Shown in pieces: positions 4,959 to 8,544 of a stretch of DNA of 8,544 nt (position 1 is the first letter of the stretch; the number at the start of each line of letters is the position of its first letter). The DNA lies in the NCBI GenBank assembly GCA_963619835.1, contig CAVEYD010000043.1:1-8544 (forward strand), in the 5' to 3' direction. This DNA is from Fimimonas sp963619835. GTDB lineage: Bacteria; Bacillota; Clostridia; Christensenellales; CAG-314. Made by a program: the position numbers and the translations under genes. The notes below the pieces were generated by a model. That model ran no database searches. It worked only from the letters and a program-made list of their open reading frames with translations, and was not told the origin of the DNA.

Positions 4959-6767
4959 ATGTTCAGAAGTCACGTATTAGTCTGCGGCGGAACGGGATGC
5001 CATTCCAACCACAGCGAACAAATTATTGACAAATTCAAAAAAGAAATAGCCGATGCCGGACTTGAAAAGGACGTTCAAGTCGTTCGCACAGGTTGTTTCG
5101 GACTTTGCGCCGTAGGACCGGTCGTTATTGTCTATCCGGAAGGAGCTTTCTATTCGCACGTTCATCTCGAAGACGTCGATGAAATTGTTTCCGAACACTT
5201 AGTAAAGGGACGTATCGTAGAGCGTTTGCTTCACAAAGACGATCCGTCATCCGAAGCCGTTCGCGCTTTGTCGGACACCAACTTTTACAAAAAGCAAACA
5301 CGTGTTGCATTGCGTAATTGCGGTGTAATCAATCCGGAAAATATCGACGAATATATTGCTTACGACGGTTATCAAGCACTTATCAAAGTACTTACACAAA
5401 TGCAACCTCAAGAAGTTATCGACACAATTTTGAAGTCGGGACTTCGCGGACGTGGCGGTGCAGGTTTCCCCACCGGCAGAAAATGGCAATTTACCCACGA
5501 TGCAGTCGGTGACGTTAAATACGTAGCATGCAATGCCGACGAAGGCGATCCGGGCGCATTTATGGACCGTTCCATTTTGGAAGGCGATCCTCATGCCGTT
5601 TTGGAAGCAATGACAATTGCCGGTTATGCTATCGGAGCACACCAAGGTTACATTTACGTTCGTGCCGAATATCCTATTGCCGTTCACCGTTTGCAAGTTG
5701 CAATCAACCAATCACGTGAATATGGTTTGCTCGGCAACAACATTTTAGACACAGGTTTTGCGTTCGACATTGAAATTCGTCTCGGTGCAGGCGCATTCGT
5801 TTGCGGTGAAGAAACCGCTCTTATGACCAGTATCGAAGGTCATCGTGGCGAGCCTCGTCCTCGTCCTCCGTTCCCTGCAGTAAAGGGATTGTTTGGCAAG
5901 CCCACGCTTCTTAACAACGTCGAAACTTACGCAAACATTGCTCAAATTATTCTAAAAGGGCCGGAATGGTTTGCATCCATGGGTACCGAAAAGTGCAAAG
6001 GCACCAAGGTATTTGCATTAGGTGGTAAAATCAACAACACCGGACTTGTCGAAATTCCTATGGGCACACCCCTTCGTACCGTTATCGAAGATATCGGCGG
6101 AGGAATTCCCAAGGGCAAAAAATTCAAAGCCGCACAAACAGGCGGACCTTCAGGCGGTTGCATCCCTGCAAGCCACATTGATATCCCCATCGATTACGAA
6201 AGTCTTATCTCCATCGGTTCCATGATGGGCAGTGGCGGACTTATCGTTATGGACGAAGACAACTGCATGGTCGATATTGCAAAATTCTTCCTCGAATTCA
6301 CCGTAGACGAATCTTGCGGTAAATGTACTGCTTGCCGTATCGGAACAAAACGTTTGTACGAAATGCTTTGCAAAGTAACCGAAGGCAAAGCCACCATGGA
6401 AGACCTCGACAAGATGGAAGAATTGTGCTACTACATTAAAGACAATTCACTTTGCGGACTCGGACAATCTGCTCCCAACCCCGTTTTGTCAACACTCAAG
6501 TACTTCCGTGACGAGTATATTGCTCACGTAAGAGACAAGCGTTGTCCCGCAGGCGTATGCAAAAATCTTATCAACTTCCACATTGATCCCACAAAATGTA
6601 TCGGATGCAAAATGTGCGCAAGAGGTTGTCCTGCCGATGCAATTCATCCGCAAACCGAAGTTATGCCGGGCAAAAAATTGCCGTACCTTGTTATCGACAC
6701 AGCTAAGTGCGTAAAATGCGGCAACTGCCAAACTGTATGTAAATTCCATGCAGTAGAAAAGAAGTAG
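4959..6767 (+). CDS. hydB: NADH-dependent [FeFe]-hydrogenase subunit B, NuoF-like flavoprotein
   Basis: This 602-residue cytoplasmic subunit should bind FMN and NAD(H) and several clusters, and exchange electrons between NADH, ferredoxin and HydA. An N-terminal thioredoxin-like [2Fe-2S] domain has C9, C14, C46 and C50. The NuoF core carries the FMN/NADH motif GLRGRGGAGFPTG (161-173), NADEGDPGAF (192-201) and GAGAFVCGEETAL (277-289). The NuoF [4Fe-4S] site is C453, C456, C459 and C499. A C-terminal two-[4Fe-4S] ferredoxin domain has C547, C550, C553, C557 and C584, C587, C590, C594. A CPAGVC segment (C529, C534) lies just before it. This domain order is that of HydB of bifurcating hydrogenases, including the C-terminal ferredoxin module absent from complex I NuoF. 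Length is normal. It lies 12 nt before hydA. Bifurcation itself is inferred from subunit composition, not proven by sequence. Confidence 0.95.
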   Translation: MFRSHVLVCGGTGCHSNHSEQIIDKFKKEIADAGLEKDVQVVRTGCFGLCAVGPVVIVYPEGAFYSHVHLEDVDEIVSEHLVKGRIVERLLHKDDPSSEAVRALSDTNFYKKQTRVALRNCGVINPENIDEYIAYDGYQALIKVLTQMQPQEVIDTILKSGLRGRGGAGFPTGRKWQFTHDAVGDVKYVACNADEGDPGAFMDRSILEGDPHAVLEAMTIAGYAIGAHQGYIYVRAEYPIAVHRLQVAINQSREYGLLGNNILDTGFAFDIEIRLGAGAFVCGEETALMTSIEGHRGEPRPRPPFPAVKGLFGKPTLLNNVETYANIAQIILKGPEWFASMGTEKCKGTKVFALGGKINNTGLVEIPMGTPLRTVIEDIGGGIPKGKKFKAAQTGGPSGGCIPASHIDIPIDYESLISIGSMMGSGGLIVMDEDNCMVDIAKFFLEFTVDESCGKCTACRIGTKRLYEMLCKVTEGKATMEDLDKMEELCYYIKDNSLCGLGQSAPNPVLSTLKYFRDEYIAHVRDKRCPAGVCKNLINFHIDPTKCIGCKMCARGCPADAIHPQTEVMPGKKLPYLVIDTAKCVKCGNCQTVCKFHAVEKK

Positions 6768-6771
6768 GAGG
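6766..6771 (+). promoter_or_regulatory. Ribosome binding site of hydA, overlapping the hydB stop codon
   Basis: AGGAGG is a perfect Shine-Dalgarno core that uses the last two bases of the hydB TAG and sits 8 nt before ATG 6780. It is among the best-matched sites in the window and suits a highly translated subunit. Confidence 0.85.
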
Positions 6772-6779
6772 AATGTGCC

Positions 6780-8513
6780 ATGATAAACCTAAAAATTAAC
6801 AATGTACCCGTTTCAGTCGAACCGGGAACAACCATTTTGGAAGCTGCAAAAAGTATCGGTATCAAAATTCCTACACTTTGCTACATGAAGGAAATCAATG
6901 CAATCGGTGCATGCCGTATTTGCGTAGTAGAAGTAAAAGGCGCTCGCAACCTTGTTGCATCTTGTGTTTACCCCGTAAACGAAGGTATGGAAGTTTTCAC
7001 CAACACCGAAAGAGTGCTTAAAGCTCGCAAAACAACGTTGGAACTTATTCTTTCCAATCACCGCAAAAACTGTCTTGCTTGCGATCGTAACACAAATTGC
7101 GAATTGCAAACACTTTCTTACGAGTACGGATGCGATCCCAACAAATATGCAGGTGCAATGTGCGAAGATCCTGAAGATTCATCCACGTCTTACCTAATCA
7201 GAGACAACACAAAGTGCATTTTGTGCCGTAGATGTATTGCTATGTGCAACAAAGTACAAAAAGTCGGAGTAATCGGAGCAAGCGAACGCGGATTCGCAAC
7301 CCATATCGGTTGTGCGTTCGACATGGACCTTGCCGACACCCCTTGTGTAGGTTGCGGACAGTGCGTAACCGTTTGCCCAACAGGCGCTCTTCGTGAAAAG
7401 ACCGAAATCGAACGTGTCAAGGAAGCTCTTTCCGATAGTAGCAAAATTGTTGTTGTCGGCTCTGCACCTTCCGTTCGTACAGCCATTGCCGAAGAATTCG
7501 GTAACCCCGTAGGCACCAATGGCGAAGGCAAAATGGTAACAGCTTTACGTCTTATGGGCTTCAACAAAGTGTTTGACGTAAACTGCTCGGCAGACTTCAC
7601 CATCATGGAAGAAGCTAACGAACTTCTTTCTCGCATCCAAAACGGTGGCAAACTTCCCATGTTCACAAGTTGTTGCCCCGGTTGGATCAACCACATTGAA
7701 AAGAACTACCCCGATTTATTAGGCAATCTTTCAACTTGCAAATCACCGCAAAACATGTTTGGTTCACTCATCAAACACGTATATTCCAAAATTGCCGGCA
7801 TCGATGCCAAAGACATTTTTGTAGTTTCCGTAATGCCTTGTACAGCAAAGAAAGGCGAAAAACTTCGCACTTACACAAGAGATCTTGTTGACGTTGACGC
7901 AGTTTTGACCACTCGTGAGCTTGCTCGTCTCATCAAAAACAACTCAATCGACTTCAATTCCTTGCCGGAAGGCAAACTTGATAGCCCGTTTGGCGAGTAC
8001 ACAGGTGCAGGACTTATTTTCGGTGCAACCGGCGGAGTTATGGAAGCAGCTTTGCGTACAGCAGCAATCAAACTTGGCGGAAAGGCAGACGGTGCTTTGG
8101 AATTTACCGAAGTTCGTGGACTTGACGGAGTTAAATCGGCTACTTACGATATCAACGGAGTAAAAGTAAAAGTTGCCGTTGTCAACGGTATTGGCAACGT
8201 AAACGAACTTTGCAAAGCAGTAGAGCAAGGCAAAGCCGACTATCACTTCATCGAAGTTATGACTTGCCCGGGTGGTTGCGTAAATGGTGGCGGACAACCC
8301 ATCAATGCGGACTACAACTCAAATCGTGCCGAAGTTATCGCAAAGCGTTCAGCTGTTCTTTACAACGGCGACAAAGCTATGGCTCACCGCAGAAGTCACG
8401 ACAACGAATCTGTTTTGAGTGTTTACTCAAGTTATCTTGGCGAGCCCAACGGACACGAAGCACACGAATTGCTTCACACATCCTACAGCGCAAAACCTCG
8501 CTACAACAAGTAA
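6780..8513 (+). CDS. hydA: [FeFe]-hydrogenase catalytic subunit A
   Basis: This 577-residue catalytic subunit reduces protons to H2 at the H-cluster. Modules run in order. The plant-type [2Fe-2S] domain has C34, C45, C48 and C62. The His-Cys [4Fe-4S] site is H94-x3-C98-x2-C101-x5-C107. Two [4Fe-4S] clusters follow (C146, C149, C152, C156 and C189, C192, C195, C199). The H-cluster domain has L1 TSCCPGW with C299 as ligand and C298 as proton relay, L2 MPCTAKK with C354, and L3 EVMTCPGGC with C496 and C500. The active site is canonical. This is the M3-type architecture of clostridial enzymes, without the extra C-terminal [2Fe-2S] domain of the Thermotoga protein. No twin-arginine signal is present, so it is cytoplasmic. 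The Ile codon ATA occurs once among 35 Ile codons, suggesting high expression. Maturases HydE, HydF and HydG must be encoded elsewhere. Confidence 0.97.
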   Translation: MINLKINNVPVSVEPGTTILEAAKSIGIKIPTLCYMKEINAIGACRICVVEVKGARNLVASCVYPVNEGMEVFTNTERVLKARKTTLELILSNHRKNCLACDRNTNCELQTLSYEYGCDPNKYAGAMCEDPEDSSTSYLIRDNTKCILCRRCIAMCNKVQKVGVIGASERGFATHIGCAFDMDLADTPCVGCGQCVTVCPTGALREKTEIERVKEALSDSSKIVVVGSAPSVRTAIAEEFGNPVGTNGEGKMVTALRLMGFNKVFDVNCSADFTIMEEANELLSRIQNGGKLPMFTSCCPGWINHIEKNYPDLLGNLSTCKSPQNMFGSLIKHVYSKIAGIDAKDIFVVSVMPCTAKKGEKLRTYTRDLVDVDAVLTTRELARLIKNNSIDFNSLPEGKLDSPFGEYTGAGLIFGATGGVMEAALRTAAIKLGGKADGALEFTEVRGLDGVKSATYDINGVKVKVAVVNGIGNVNELCKAVEQGKADYHFIEVMTCPGGCVNGGGQPINADYNSNRAEVIAKRSAVLYNGDKAMAHRRSHDNESVLSVYSSYLGEPNGHEAHELLHTSYSAKPRYNK

Positions 8514-8522
8514 TTTAAGTTA

Positions 8523-8540
8523 AACTGCTAAAAAGCATTT
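8523..8540 (+). terminator. Possible start of a terminator after hydA
   Basis: TGCT (8526-8529) pairs with AGCA (8534-8537) around AAAA. Two more A-T pairs lie outside a C-T mismatch, and TTTATCT runs to the window end. The stem is short and the following sequence is cut off, so a terminator can neither be confirmed nor excluded. Confidence 0.2.
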
Positions 8541-8544
8541 ATCT

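Noticed and set aside
224..8513. Respiratory complex I (nuoE, nuoF, nuoG) rather than a hydrogenase
   Set aside because: The NuoG-like subunit carries complete H-cluster motifs, HydB has the C-terminal ferredoxin module, and no membrane subunits are present.

Overview
The window is almost entirely one co-directional (+ strand) gene cluster for an NAD-linked, probably electron-bifurcating [FeFe]-hydrogenase. The AT-rich intergenic DNA, strong GGAGG-type ribosome binding sites, tight gene packing and the trimeric HydABC gene set point to an anaerobic fermentative Clostridia-like Firmicute. A block of ten Ns shows the source is a draft or metagenome assembly. The exact lineage cannot be read from the sequence.

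Layout. Bases 1-223 are an AT-rich leader with candidate promoters and weak hairpins. Block 1 (224-2789) holds the NuoE-like [2Fe-2S] subunit hydC, a small DRTGG-domain protein, a stand-alone RsbW-like GHKL ATPase, and an [FeFe]-hydrogenase-like protein of the sensory type. The last keeps the H-cluster cysteines but has alanine in place of the proton-relay cysteine. Bases 2790-3018 are an AT-rich spacer with two inverted repeats and the N gap. The gap is flanked on both sides by the same 8-mer, so the two contigs may simply overlap. Block 2 (3019-8513) holds a second DRTGG protein, a PHP-family phosphoesterase, a second stand-alone GHKL ATPase, a thioredoxin-like [2Fe-2S] protein, hydB (NuoF-like flavoprotein) and hydA (catalytic subunit). 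Bases 8514-8544 are the start of a trailer.

How the genes work together. HydA, HydB and HydC are expected to form the soluble complex that evolves H2 using NADH and reduced ferredoxin together, or runs in reverse. Between hydC and hydB lie seven accessory genes. Six of them (two DRTGG proteins, two kinase-fold ATPases without sensor domains, one PHP phosphoesterase and the sensory-type hydrogenase homologue) look like a signalling set rather than enzyme subunits. The most interesting hypothesis here is an H2- or redox-responsive protein-phosphorylation circuit encoded inside the hydrogenase operon. Codon choice supports a division of roles: the rare-type isoleucine codon ATA is almost absent from hydA and hydB but common in the sensory-type gene. 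No H-cluster maturase genes (hydE, hydF, hydG), RNA genes, CRISPR arrays or recognisable mobile elements are present.
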